Shown one piece after another: positions 1 to 8,744 of a stretch of DNA of 64,000 nt. The stretch is taken from NCBI GenBank assembly GCA_963770245.1, contig CAVYOX010000008.1:434001-498000 (forward strand), written 5' to 3'. A program made the position numbers and the translations under genes. The notes below the pieces were generated by a model. It saw only the letters and a list, made by a program, of their open reading frames with translations, was not told the origin of the DNA and did no database searches. Every line of letters begins with the position of its first letter. Within the stretch, counting starts at the first letter, position 1. This DNA comes from PALSA-270 sp963770245 (GTDB taxonomy: Bacteria > Acidobacteriota > Terriglobia > Terriglobales > Acidobacteriaceae).

Positions 1-89
1 TGCTCGAAGCTCACCGCGAAAGGGCCGGCGGCTCGCGCCGCGCTCGCGCTGAAAAACAGGCTGATGGCCAATACGAGACTTGGTTTCAT
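1..89 (-). CDS. N-terminus of an exported protein (partial)
   Basis: Only the first 29 codons lie in the window. The translation starts MKPSLVLAISLFFSASAARA and continues AGPFAVSFE. It has a short basic start, a hydrophobic core and an Ala-X-Ala stretch, the pattern of a Sec signal peptide cleaved near Ala-Arg-Ala. A strong Shine-Dalgarno (AGGGAGGA) lies about 8 to 12 bases upstream on the minus strand and fixes the start. The remainder lies off the left edge, so no function can be given. Confidence 0.6.
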   Translation of the reverse strand, partial: MKPSLVLAISLFFSASAARAAGPFAVSFE

Positions 90-161
90 GGCGCAGATCC
101 TCCCTGAAGCGAAACGGCAGGAAGAGTATCAGATTGTGGTCGAAAGTCGAGCAGCAACCGA

Positions 162-212
162 TCGAGCCACGACCTCGAGCCACGACCATCGAGCCGCGAC
201 CATCGAGCCCCA
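162..212. repeat. 13-14 bp tandem repeat in an intergenic leader
   Basis: Three full units and one partial unit of TCGAGCC[A/G]CGACC(A) follow each other at 162-174, 175-188, 189-202 and 203-212. They lie between the 3' end of thrS and the start of the exported protein to the left, so upstream of that gene. No gene is seen in 90-318. Confidence 0.7.
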
Positions 213-318
213 GGTTACGCCCAGAAAACGGCCCAGTTGTACGGCCCAGCACCGGACCGACGATCGCGGCCGGCTGGGCTTGTGCTCGCGGAGAGCCGAA
301 GGCGGCGGTCCCCGCCCC

Positions 319-2265
319 TTACAGGCTAGCGGCCTTCTCGGCGATCAATTTCCTGATCTTTTCGACGAACTCCGCCGCCGGCATGTCCTCGGTTTTTTCC
401 TTTCCGCGGGTGCGGACGTTGACTTTGCCGGCTTCCGATTCCTTGTCGCCCACCACCAGGAGAAACGGGACTTTCTGCATGGCGTGCTCGCGGATCTTGG
501 CGTTCATTTTCTCGTTGCGGGCATCCACCTCGACCCGCACCCCCACGGCTTTCAATTGGGCGGCCACCCGGCGGGCGTAGTCGGCGTGGCGTTCGCTGAT
601 CGGAATCATCACCGCCTGCAGGGGAGACAGCCACACCGGGAACGCGCCCGCGTAGTGTTCGATCAGGACCCCGAAGAAACGCTCGACCGAGCCATACAAG
701 GCGCGGTGCACCATGAGCGGCTGCCGGCGGGAGCCATCTTCGGCGACGTACTGCAAGTCGAAACGTTGCGGCAGGTTGAAGTCGAACTGGATGGTCGAGA
801 GCTGCCAAAGCCGGCCGATGGCATCGACCAGCTTGATGTCAATCTTCGGGCCGTAGAACGCCGCTTCTCCGGGAATGATCTTATGGGCGATCTTCCGCCG
901 CTCGAGCACGTTCTCCAAGGAGCGGGTGGCTAGATTCCACTGATCCTCGCTTCCGACGAAGTTCTTGCGGTCGTCTGGATTCCAGGTGGAAAGCTCGGTC
1001 ACGAAATCGGTGAAACCAAAATCCTTCAACACATCGAGCGCGAACTCCAGGCAACCTTCGATTTCAGGTTCAATCTGCTCCGGGGTGCAAAAGATATGAG
1101 CGTCATCCTGGGTGAATCCACGCACCCGCAGCAGGCCGTGCATGACCCCGGAGCGCTCGTAGCGATAGACCGTTCCCAACTCTCCCAGACGCACCGGCAG
1201 GTCGCGGTACGACTTCAGGGCGTCGCGGTAAATCAAAATATGAAACGGGCAATTCATGGGCTTCAGGCGATATTCGGCGTCGTCGAGCTCCATCACGTCG
1301 AACATGTTTTGCGAGTAATAGCCCTCATGCCCGGAGGTCTGCCACAGCTGGCGCCGCGCCACATGCGGAGTGTAGACCAGCGAGTAGCCGCGCTTCAGGT
1401 ATTCCGAGCGCATCCAGTCTTCCATCTCTTTGCGGATGATGCCGCCCTTCGGATGCCAGAAAATGAGGCCCGGGCCGGCGAGGTCTTGAATGGAGAAAAG
1501 ATCGAGTTGCTGGCCGAGCACCCGATGGTCTCGCTTCTTGGCCTCTTCCTGCTGGCGGATGAATTCGTCGAGATCCTTTTTCGAGAAGAAGGAGGTCCCG
1601 TAGATGCGCTGCAGTTGCGCATTCTTCTCGTCGCCCAGCCAGTAGGCGCCGGCGATGTTCAGCAGCTTGAAGGCCTTGACTTTGCCGGTCGAAGGAATGT
1701 GCGGACCGCGGCAGAAGTCAAGGAACTTGCCGGTCTTATAGACCGAGATCTTTTCATCGGGCCGGGTGAACTGCTCGATGAAATGGCACTTCATGAAGTC
1801 GCCTTCGGCCTTGAACTTTTCGAGGCCTTCGCCGCGGGGCAGGAATTCGCGGGCGTAGGGAAGGTTTTGCTGGACCAGCTCCTGCATCTTCTTTTCGATT
1901 TTTTCCAGGTCCTCCGGAGTGAACGGAGTGGGACGGTAGAAATCGTAAAAGAATCCGCTCTCGGTGGCGGGGCCGTGCCCGAGCTTGGTCTCGGGAAACA
2001 ACTCGAGGACAGCCGCCGCCAGCAAGTGCGCGGAGGAATGCCGGTAGACTCCGAGCGCTTCGGGATCGCGCTGGGTCAGGATGCGCAGGTCAACATCTTT
2101 TTCGAGCGGACGAGCGAGATCGATCAGATCGCCGTCGGTCTTGGCGGCGAGCGCGTCATCGGCCAGGCGCGGGCTGATGGATTTCGCGATCTCCAGGGCG
2201 GTCGTTCCCGAGGGAACTTCCTTGACGCTCCCGTCGGGGAGCTTGACATGAATGCTCTCGGCCAT
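319..2265 (-). CDS. thrS: Threonine--tRNA ligase
   Basis: Cytoplasmic class II aminoacyl-tRNA synthetase charging tRNA-Thr. At 648 residues the protein has the full family length. It carries an N-terminal TGS domain (about 1-65, starting MAESIHVKLPDGS), the second additional domain with the editing-site motif HSSAHLL (about 75-225, HxxxH at its start), then the class II catalytic core with MNCPFH and YRYERSGVMHGLLRVRGFTQ-type motif 2, and a C-terminal anticodon-binding domain starting near PLQAVMIP. The ATG has no good Shine-Dalgarno, but the TGS domain begins immediately, so the start is secure. It seems monocistronic: the next gene upstream on the same strand is 212 bases away. No T-box leader was recognised. 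Confidence 0.97.
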   Translation of the reverse strand: MAESIHVKLPDGSVKEVPSGTTALEIAKSISPRLADDALAAKTDGDLIDLARPLEKDVDLRILTQRDPEALGVYRHSSAHLLAAAVLELFPETKLGHGPATESGFFYDFYRPTPFTPEDLEKIEKKMQELVQQNLPYAREFLPRGEGLEKFKAEGDFMKCHFIEQFTRPDEKISVYKTGKFLDFCRGPHIPSTGKVKAFKLLNIAGAYWLGDEKNAQLQRIYGTSFFSKKDLDEFIRQQEEAKKRDHRVLGQQLDLFSIQDLAGPGLIFWHPKGGIIRKEMEDWMRSEYLKRGYSLVYTPHVARRQLWQTSGHEGYYSQNMFDVMELDDAEYRLKPMNCPFHILIYRDALKSYRDLPVRLGELGTVYRYERSGVMHGLLRVRGFTQDDAHIFCTPEQIEPEIEGCLEFALDVLKDFGFTDFVTELSTWNPDDRKNFVGSEDQWNLATRSLENVLERRKIAHKIIPGEAAFYGPKIDIKLVDAIGRLWQLSTIQFDFNLPQRFDLQYVAEDGSRRQPLMVHRALYGSVERFFGVLIEHYAGAFPVWLSPLQAVMIPISERHADYARRVAAQLKAVGVRVEVDARNEKMNAKIREHAMQKVPFLLVVGDKESEAGKVNVRTRGKEKTEDMPAAEFVEKIRKLIAEKAASL

Positions 2266-2327
2266 AGTTGCGGTCGGTTCTCGACTGAATCTTTTAGTTT
2301 ATGGGAGGGATTTGGAAAGGGTCAAAC

Positions 2328-2353
2328 GCAGGGCTGCAACGCAGGGCTGCAAC
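2328..2353. repeat. Perfect 13-bp tandem duplication upstream of thrS
   Basis: GCAGGGCTGCAAC occurs twice head to tail (2328-2340 and 2341-2353). It lies 63 bases upstream of the thrS start codon, in the only sizeable gap between thrS and the M3 peptidase gene. Confidence 0.75.
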
Positions 2354-2477
2354 CTCGAAATGCTCGAAGATAAGGTCACCTGCTAACTGCAACGAGCGTT
2401 TGTCACCCCATTGGGGATGGCGGCCGTGAGTCAGAAAACGCACCTGGGCGAGAGAGTCCCGGCCTGGGCGGGGAATC

Positions 2478-4535
2478 CTAATGGCCGGACTTGGCTCCGT
2501 CCGAGGCGGGGGCGAACTCTTCCCCCATCCAGCGTTGGAATGCGGTCATGCTCTGTTGGCGGCCCAGGAAATTTTTCACCAGGTCATTGGCCGACATCGA
2601 GCCGCCGGGCTCGAGCACAACGTGGCGATAGCGCATGGGGGCGGGGCCTGCCAAAAGATTGTCGTGGTCGAATTGCACGAAAAAGTCTTCGGCGATGACC
2701 TTGTCCCAAAGATAGGTGTAGTAGGCGGAAGAATAGCCGGCCAGATGTCCGAAGGAAGCGTACAGGTGGGTGCCGGGCAAAGGCGTGAATGGAGAGTAGC
2801 GCTCCGCGTCCTGGGCACACACCGCGTCCGGATCCGCGTCCTGCGGTTTGCCTTTGTACAGGTCGTAGGAGATGGCGGTGTAAGTGGTCTGATTGGCCAC
2901 CCAGCTTCCGCGCCCGAAGGCGCTGGCCCGGTTCATGCGGACCACCAGCTCCGCAGGAATCGGCTCGCCGGTTTTGTAATCGCGGGCAAACGAAGCCAGC
3001 ACCTGGGGACTGTGCATCCATTCCTCGAGCATTTGCGACGGGGCCTCGACGAAGTCCCCTTCCATGGTGATGCCGCTGATGCCGGCCCACTGCTGCTGGC
3101 CGCCCAGGATCCAGTGCATCAAATGACCGAACTCGTGGAAAAACGTCACCACATCGCTGAACTCCATCAAGCCGGGATCAGCGGCGGTAGGGGCCGGAAA
3201 ATTGCACACCAGGATCGCTTCCGGAATCTGTTTGCCGCGAACTCCATCGAGTACCGGCGCCATCTCGGCGTGGCTATATTTTCCCGGACGCGGATGCATG
3301 TCCAGATAGAAACGGCCGATCACCTTGCCGTCGTCGATGGCATCCCAGGTTTCGACCGCCGGATCCCAGGCCGGGACGTTCTCCTCCTGGCGAAAGGTGA
3401 GGTGGAAGAGTTTGGCGGCGGTGTCGAGGACTCCTTGTTTCACCTGCCCGTAGGGCAGGTAGCGGCGTACCGACTCCGAATCAAAATTGTACTGGGTGCG
3501 GCGCACGAGCTCGCTCAGGTAGGAGGTCTCGTAGTCTCCGATCTCCTCAGCATGGGGATCACTTTTCTGCTTCTCCGCCAGCAGCATCTGGAATTCACGC
3601 AGCACCAGAGGGCGCGAGGCGGCATCCACGCGTTCGATGAAGCCCGCGATATTCGGGCCGTTTACGATCATTTTATCGGCCGCGTTGTAGTCAGCCCACG
3701 ATTGATATCCCAGGAGCGTAGCAATCTCGTAGCGGGTTTGCATCATCTGCTCGAGAACATCGCGGTTTTTCGGATAGGCCCGCGTGTCGAAGGCCACCCA
3801 CAGGCGGCGGCGCAGTTTGTCGCTCTTGCTGAACCTCAGGGCGGGCAGAACGTCAGGATAGTCCGTCGTGATGCGAATCTTGCCGTCCGTCCCCGGCTTG
3901 TGGCGGTCCAGGTAGTCCTGGGGCAAGCCCTCCAGCTCTGCCGCATCGCTGACTTCGACAGTATTTTTGCCGTCGCTGATATTGCGATCGAACATCGATT
4001 GTTCATCGGTCAGTTGGTCGTTGAGTTTTTTCAGCCGGGCGCGCGTGGCGTCGTCTTTGTCGACGCCCGCCAGACGAAACTCGAGGAGTTGGCGCTCCAG
4101 GTAGTAACGGGTCGCGGCCTCGGCCTGGGAAACGTCGAGACCGGCGAGCGCCTGGTAGACGTCTCGATTCAAGGAGAGCGCCGTGCTGGCCGCGCTCGCC
4201 TTGCTCAACATGGCGGTGGCGTGATCGCGGAATGTCGCATCGGGATGGACCTGCTGCATCAGATCCGCGAAGTAGGTCGTGGCATTGATTTGTCGCAGGG
4301 CCTCGTCGTAGGGAACCAGAGTATTGTCGGCGGTCCGGGCTCCCTTGACGGCGGTGATTTCCTCGACCGAGCGCGCGGCGGCGGCCAGCCTGTCATTCTC
4401 GATCTTCTCGAATGCCGGGATGTCGGGCTTCGAACTCCACACCGGAGGCTGGGACTTCGGCGCCTCCTGCGAGGCGGCGGTTCCGACCATCCCAGCGAGA
4501 AAAGCTAGCACAGCACAGCCTCTGAAAAAGCGCAT
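2478..4535 (-). CDS. Secreted M3-family zinc oligopeptidase
   Basis: Thimet-oligopeptidase/Dcp-like metallopeptidase expected to act outside the cytoplasm on short peptides. The zinc motif HEFGH (inside TFFHEFGHLMHW) lies near residue 465, with the further glutamate ligand expected in the downstream EAPSQMLEEW segment; the C-terminal Tyr-rich GYSSAYYTYLW segment is also typical of M3A. The start chosen is the ATG giving MRFFRGCAVLAFLAGMVGTAA, a clear signal peptide, with Shine-Dalgarno GGGAGGA five bases upstream; the frame stays open 12 codons further but without these signals. The product is 685 residues, normal for the family. The next gene upstream encodes another secreted zinc peptidase (M2), with a 126-base gap. 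Confidence 0.9.
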   Translation of the reverse strand: MRFFRGCAVLAFLAGMVGTAASQEAPKSQPPVWSSKPDIPAFEKIENDRLAAAARSVEEITAVKGARTADNTLVPYDEALRQINATTYFADLMQQVHPDATFRDHATAMLSKASAASTALSLNRDVYQALAGLDVSQAEAATRYYLERQLLEFRLAGVDKDDATRARLKKLNDQLTDEQSMFDRNISDGKNTVEVSDAAELEGLPQDYLDRHKPGTDGKIRITTDYPDVLPALRFSKSDKLRRRLWVAFDTRAYPKNRDVLEQMMQTRYEIATLLGYQSWADYNAADKMIVNGPNIAGFIERVDAASRPLVLREFQMLLAEKQKSDPHAEEIGDYETSYLSELVRRTQYNFDSESVRRYLPYGQVKQGVLDTAAKLFHLTFRQEENVPAWDPAVETWDAIDDGKVIGRFYLDMHPRPGKYSHAEMAPVLDGVRGKQIPEAILVCNFPAPTAADPGLMEFSDVVTFFHEFGHLMHWILGGQQQWAGISGITMEGDFVEAPSQMLEEWMHSPQVLASFARDYKTGEPIPAELVVRMNRASAFGRGSWVANQTTYTAISYDLYKGKPQDADPDAVCAQDAERYSPFTPLPGTHLYASFGHLAGYSSAYYTYLWDKVIAEDFFVQFDHDNLLAGPAPMRYRHVVLEPGGSMSANDLVKNFLGRQQSMTAFQRWMGEEFAPASDGAKSGH

Positions 4536-4661
4536 AGTCCTCCCGATCGATGAACCTCGGTTTCGGTGCAAAGGGCTTCAATATACACCCAACCCCTCAG
4601 GCGCATGTCAAAGGCCAGACGAGAACCCGCAACCAGATTCGACGATCGGCGGACGAAAAAG

Positions 4662-6470
4662 TCACCATCCGACCTTTTGACCTTTGTTCTGTTCGTCGAG
4701 CCACTTCTGAAGCGGGGCGAAATACTCCAAAATGGCGCTGGCGTCCATCTGGCGTTGCCCGGTCAGGACTTCGAGCGCATCCGGCCAGGGCTGGCTCTGG
4801 CCCAGCGCGAGCATCTTCTCGAATTTCGCGCCGGCCTCTTTGGAGCCAAAGAATGTGCAGCGGTTCAGCGGTCCGGTGTAGCCGGCCTCATGACACAAAG
4901 CCCGGTAGAACTGGAACTCCAGGATGTAGGCCAGGAAATAGCGCACATACGGCACGTTGGCGGCGATGTGATATTTGGCGCCAGGATCAAAGTCTTGCTC
5001 GCTGCGCGCGACCGGCGGCGCGATGCCCTGATATTTCAGGCGCAGGTCCCACCAGGCCTGGTTGTAGTCAGCCGGCTTGATCTCGCCCGAGAATACTTTC
5101 CAGCGCCATTGGTCGATGGTGAAGCCGAAGGGCAGGAAGGCGACCCGGTCAAGGGCTTGCTTCAGCAACTGGGGAATATCGGCATCGGCCGATGGAACCT
5201 GATCGAGCAGCCCCACCTTCTGCAGATATTCCGGGGTAATGGCCAAAGCGATGGAGTCTCCGATGGCCTCGTGAAAGCCATCATTGGCGCCGTTTTCAAA
5301 AAGGAATGGCTGCTTCTCATAGGCCCGCTGGTACATGTTGTGGCCGAGTTCATGGTGAACGGTGACGAAATCGACATCGCGAACCTGCAGGCAGACTTTG
5401 ATGCGGAGATCGTCCTGGTTGTCGATGTCCCAGGCGCTCGCGTGGCAGACGACGTCGCGGTCGGCGGGTTTGGTGAACAGCGACCGTTCCCAGAAGGTCT
5501 GGGGCAGGGGAGGAAATCCCATGGAGACGAAGAAGTTTTCCGCGTACTTCACCATCCCGCGGGGATCGACCGGCTTCGCTTTCAGCAATTCAGTGAGCTC
5601 GTAGCCGCTGCTGTTGGCCGGCATGCCCAGCAGGGGATAAATATTGCCCCATTCCTGGGCCCAGGGATTGCCGAGTAGATCGGCGGGAATCGGACCATCC
5701 GGTGGAACCACGCCGGGGCCGTAGTGTGCGGAGAGCCGGGCGCGAACGAAGGTGTGCAGGGAAAGATAGAGGGGGCGAACCTGCTGCCAAAGCCGCTCGA
5801 TCTCGGCACTGAACTGATCGGGAGTCATGTCGTAGCCGGAGCGCCACATGGCGCCCGTATCCCGGAAGCCGATTTCGCGGGCGCCTTGGTTCGAGAGTTG
5901 AACGAATCTCCCATAGCGATCGCGCATGGGAGCGCCGACTTTGTTCCACCCCAGCCAGAGATCTTTCAGCTCGCTCGGATCTTGGCTGCTCCCCATGATC
6001 CGCTCGATGGCGGTGATGTCCAGACAATCGTCGGGCTTGCGGCAGTACTTGCCTTTGCCATATTCGGCTTCGAGCGAAGTGCTGATCTTGGTCATTTCCT
6101 TGCGCAGCGCAGGATCTTTCGGAGCGGGCGCGGTCAGCGACAGACGGAGCAACATGAACTTTCGCGCCAGTTCAGGAGGCATCTTCAGCTTCTCGAAGCG
6201 CCTGGCCTGCCCGACGAGCTCGGTGGTGACCGCGGTGGCCTGGTCCTGGGCCTCGGCGGACAGCGCCTCGGTATCGTCGGTGATGAAGTTGTCCTCTACC
6301 CATCCGGCACGGTTGACCTGAACGCTCAGTTCGCTCAAGCGAACCTCGGCGCGCTTCATGAACTCCTCGGCTTCCTGGATGGTCGGAGCGGAACTAGTTT
6401 GACCTGGCATGACGCCGGCACACAGGATCCCAGCCAGCAGCACCGACACAATTCGGACGAGGGATTTCAT
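4662..6470 (-). CDS. Secreted M2-family peptidyl-dipeptidase (ACE-like)
   Basis: Bacterial homologue of angiotensin-converting enzyme, a zinc dipeptidyl carboxypeptidase. The catalytic HELGH motif sits near residue 371 (VHHELGHNMYQRAY) and the third zinc ligand glutamate follows in GFHEAIGDS, as in the M2 family. An N-terminal signal peptide (MKSLVRIVSVLLAGILCAG) predicts export. At 602 residues it matches the single-domain ACE length. The ATG is preceded by GGAGGT at good spacing and by a TATAAT box about 17 bases further up. It shares strand and likely physiology (peptide scavenging) with the adjacent M3 peptidase. Confidence 0.93.
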   Translation of the reverse strand: MKSLVRIVSVLLAGILCAGVMPGQTSSAPTIQEAEEFMKRAEVRLSELSVQVNRAGWVEDNFITDDTEALSAEAQDQATAVTTELVGQARRFEKLKMPPELARKFMLLRLSLTAPAPKDPALRKEMTKISTSLEAEYGKGKYCRKPDDCLDITAIERIMGSSQDPSELKDLWLGWNKVGAPMRDRYGRFVQLSNQGAREIGFRDTGAMWRSGYDMTPDQFSAEIERLWQQVRPLYLSLHTFVRARLSAHYGPGVVPPDGPIPADLLGNPWAQEWGNIYPLLGMPANSSGYELTELLKAKPVDPRGMVKYAENFFVSMGFPPLPQTFWERSLFTKPADRDVVCHASAWDIDNQDDLRIKVCLQVRDVDFVTVHHELGHNMYQRAYEKQPFLFENGANDGFHEAIGDSIALAITPEYLQKVGLLDQVPSADADIPQLLKQALDRVAFLPFGFTIDQWRWKVFSGEIKPADYNQAWWDLRLKYQGIAPPVARSEQDFDPGAKYHIAANVPYVRYFLAYILEFQFYRALCHEAGYTGPLNRCTFFGSKEAGAKFEKMLALGQSQPWPDALEVLTGQRQMDASAILEYFAPLQKWLDEQNKGQKVGW

Positions 6471-6487
6471 GAGGACCTCCGCCGGAA

Positions 6488-6493
6488 ATTATA
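6488..6493 (-). promoter_or_regulatory. Possible -10 box for the M2 peptidase gene
   Basis: A perfect TATAAT on the minus strand lies 17 bases before the ATG, with the Shine-Dalgarno between them. No good -35 hexamer is visible at 17-18 bases. Confidence 0.4.
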
Positions 6494-6569
6494 CGGGAGC
6501 AGCGCGGGTGCTACGGCGACCACTGCAGAAGCCCAGGTCATGGCTCGCGAAGACCCAGGCGCCCTGATT

Positions 6570-6634
6570 TGACGCCCAGGTCTGACGCCCAGGTCTGACA
6601 ACCAGGTCTGACAACCAGGTTTGACACTCTGGTT
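6570..6634. repeat. Five-unit 13-bp tandem repeat
   Basis: Units TGACGCCCAGGTC (twice), TGACAACCAGGTC, TGACAACCAGGTT and TGACACTCTGGTT follow without gaps, and a partial TGACGCTCT comes next at 6635. It lies between the stop of the VOC protein gene (6660) and the M2 peptidase promoter region. The decreasing similarity suggests stepwise duplication and drift. Confidence 0.85.
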
Positions 6635-6659
6635 TGACGCTCTCCGAGATGCCGGCTCT

Positions 6660-8120
6660 TTAAGAGGTCACGTCCTTCAGGTGCGTGGCGATATACCAGG
6701 TATTCCCGAACGCGTCCTTGACCCCGCCGCTGCGGTCGCCATAGACCTGGTCTGCGGGCTCGAAAAGCGAAATCGCCCCCGCCGCCAGGGCATTGCGATA
6801 GACGGCGTCGCCATCCGGAACGTAGAGATAGAACGTTTGCGCCATGGGCTGATACGGCCCCTGGGCTTCCCCCATCTCCAGATACGCGTCGCCGACCTTC
6901 ACCGTGACGTGATGGATCACGCCTTCGGGGGAGGCATGGCGTTCGAATGCCCGCGCTCCGAATGCCCGCTGCAAGAAATCAATCATGGGTTCGGCGCGCA
7001 GCGGATGCAGGTAGGGTTGAATCGCGGGCGCACCCCGCCACTTGTGGCTTTCCCCGTGGCGAGTGGCGACATACCAATGGTTGCCCGCGGCATCCTGCAC
7101 GCTGCCCGAGCGCTCCCCATAGGCCTGATCGGCGGGCTCGGCGATCGAGGCCGCGCCCGATCGGAGAGCACGCTCATACACCCGATCGCAGTCAGGAACA
7201 TAAATGTGAAATGCCCCTGGACTGGCCACCCCTCTCCAGGACAGCCCCGGACCTCCGCCACCGATCATCAGCATGGAATCGTCGATGCGCATTTCGGCAT
7301 GGATGCCGCCTGCCGAGCCGATCCTGCGATGGGTTTCCTCGGCGCCGAACGCCTGTTTGAGAAACTCCATCAGGCCGGCTGCGTCGTCGGCCACAATGTA
7401 GGGGGTCACGGTGCGGAATCCCGGGCGAACCGGATCGACTGCGGGCTTCGGCTGGCTTTCGCGCAGGGCGCGGAAGCGGCGGTGCATCTCCTCAACCGAC
7501 AGCTCTTCTTTTCGGGTCGATACCCCCCAGGTATACCCGAAAGGATCGAGCAGCACGCCCTCGCGGCGGCCATAGAACTGGTCCCGGATGGGGCTCGCGA
7601 GCTTGGCGCCGGCGGCCACCGCACGCGCCGCAAAGGCGTCCGCATCGGCAACATCGAGCGCCAGGGTGACGGGCGACCGGCCCAGGGTCTCGGCGCTCAA
7701 ACGGCCGCCTTCGGGCCACTCCTCGGCCAGCATGATGAGCGAGTCGCCGATGATGATTTCGGCGTGCGCGATGCCGCTTCCGGTCTCAAAGCGCATCCTC
7801 TCCCTGGCGCCGAAAGCGTTCCGGTAGAACTCGATCGCCTTAGCGGGGTCTTTGAACGCCAGGCGAGGGGCCACCGAGACCCGAACTGCGGCGGGCGATA
7901 CGGTTGTAGTTGCCAAGGCAGCCATCCTTTCTAAGTCAGCCTTCAGACGGATTTTGAAATTCTCCCGCGGTAGATCGCGAAGGGCCCGCGCCACCCGCAA
8001 CAAAGCCAGCAGGCGAGGGGGAGCCGGCGGGGGTTCAGAGCCCGGCTTCGCCAGCAGGATCTCGACCGCCTGCTGCAGTTGCTCGATCTCTGGTTTCGGG
8101 CCGAGAGAGCGCTTAGACAT
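6660..8120 (-). CDS. Three-domain VOC (PhnB/glyoxalase-like) protein coupled to an ECF sigma factor
   Basis: The 486-residue protein has an N-terminal segment of about 85 residues with a leucine-rich helix and the motif LPRENFKIRLKADLERMA. Three consecutive PhnB-type VOC domains follow (about 85-190, 215-345 and 360-484), each ending in a YG-R-G-V-D-G-W signature. VOC domains bind metals or small molecules in glyoxalases, dioxygenases and resistance proteins; the substrate here cannot be told. The start is the ATG overlapping the sigma-factor stop by 8 bases, with GGGGGT just upstream, so translation is coupled to the sigma factor. By position it could be an anti-sigma or sensor partner, but no membrane segment or zinc-binding anti-sigma motif is seen. 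Confidence 0.8.
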   Translation of the reverse strand: MSKRSLGPKPEIEQLQQAVEILLAKPGSEPPPAPPRLLALLRVARALRDLPRENFKIRLKADLERMAALATTTVSPAAVRVSVAPRLAFKDPAKAIEFYRNAFGARERMRFETGSGIAHAEIIIGDSLIMLAEEWPEGGRLSAETLGRSPVTLALDVADADAFAARAVAAGAKLASPIRDQFYGRREGVLLDPFGYTWGVSTRKEELSVEEMHRRFRALRESQPKPAVDPVRPGFRTVTPYIVADDAAGLMEFLKQAFGAEETHRRIGSAGGIHAEMRIDDSMLMIGGGGPGLSWRGVASPGAFHIYVPDCDRVYERALRSGAASIAEPADQAYGERSGSVQDAAGNHWYVATRHGESHKWRGAPAIQPYLHPLRAEPMIDFLQRAFGARAFERHASPEGVIHHVTVKVGDAYLEMGEAQGPYQPMAQTFYLYVPDGDAVYRNALAAGAISLFEPADQVYGDRSGGVKDAFGNTWYIATHLKDVTS

Positions 8121-8658
8121 CGGCACCCCCCATCTGCGCCCGCAGCTTCTCGAGCGCGCGAAACTGCAGCTGCTTTACCGCACCCTCACTGCGATCGAGC
8201 TCCAGGGCAACCTCGCGAATGCTCTTTTGCTCGACAAAGCGCAGATGAATGACCCGGCGCTGTTCGGCCGGAAGGCTCTCGACCAGTTGCGCCAGCACAG
8301 CCTGGTTCTCGATGCTTTCGCCGGGGGGATGGCCGCCTGCGAAATCATCCGGCAGCGGCTGGCTGCTCTGGCGCGCGCTGCGCTCACGGCGGTCGCTGGC
8401 GGCGTTGGCCGCAATCCGGATCAGCCAGGCGGAAAACGGGATGCCGCGCCACTCGAAGCTTCGGATTTTGGCCAGCGCCTGATGAAACACCTCGGAGGTG
8501 ATGTCCTCGGCCTCCTCCCGGCTTTCGGCCCGCCGGATGACATACCCGTACACTCGATGGAAGTGAAGTTCGTAGAGCTCCGCAAAGCGGAGAGGGTCAC
8601 GCTGCGCCGCTTCCACCAGAAGGCGCTCGTCCGCTTCTTGTCCTTTGCGATCCTTCAA
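8113..8658 (-). CDS. ECF-type sigma-70 family RNA polymerase sigma factor
   Basis: 181 residues, the usual ECF size. Region 2 spans about 20-90 (FAELYELHFHRVYGYVIRR then EDITSEVFHQALAKI) and region 4 about 120-175 (LPAEQRRVIHLRFVEQKSIREVA, then a DNA-recognition helix SEGAVKQLQFRALEKLR). The start is a TTG with GGAGA five bases upstream. It overlaps the following VOC gene by 8 bases, and no classical transmembrane or zinc anti-sigma gene adjoins it, which is unusual for the class. Confidence 0.92.
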   Translation of the reverse strand: MKDRKGQEADERLLVEAAQRDPLRFAELYELHFHRVYGYVIRRAESREEAEDITSEVFHQALAKIRSFEWRGIPFSAWLIRIAANAASDRRERSARQSSQPLPDDFAGGHPPGESIENQAVLAQLVESLPAEQRRVIHLRFVEQKSIREVALELDRSEGAVKQLQFRALEKLRAQMGGADV

Positions 8659-8744
8659 CGATTCTCCGCGGATTGCGTTCTCAGTTAAGGATAACGGCCG
8701 GGAGGGAGAAAAGGTTACGGAGGAAAATCAAGGGCCCTGCAAGG

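Noticed and set aside
2481..4508. Long open frame (675 codons) on the plus strand opposite the M3 peptidase
   Set aside because: It mirrors the conserved peptidase gene, has low-complexity composition and no recognisable motif. High GC keeps antisense frames open.
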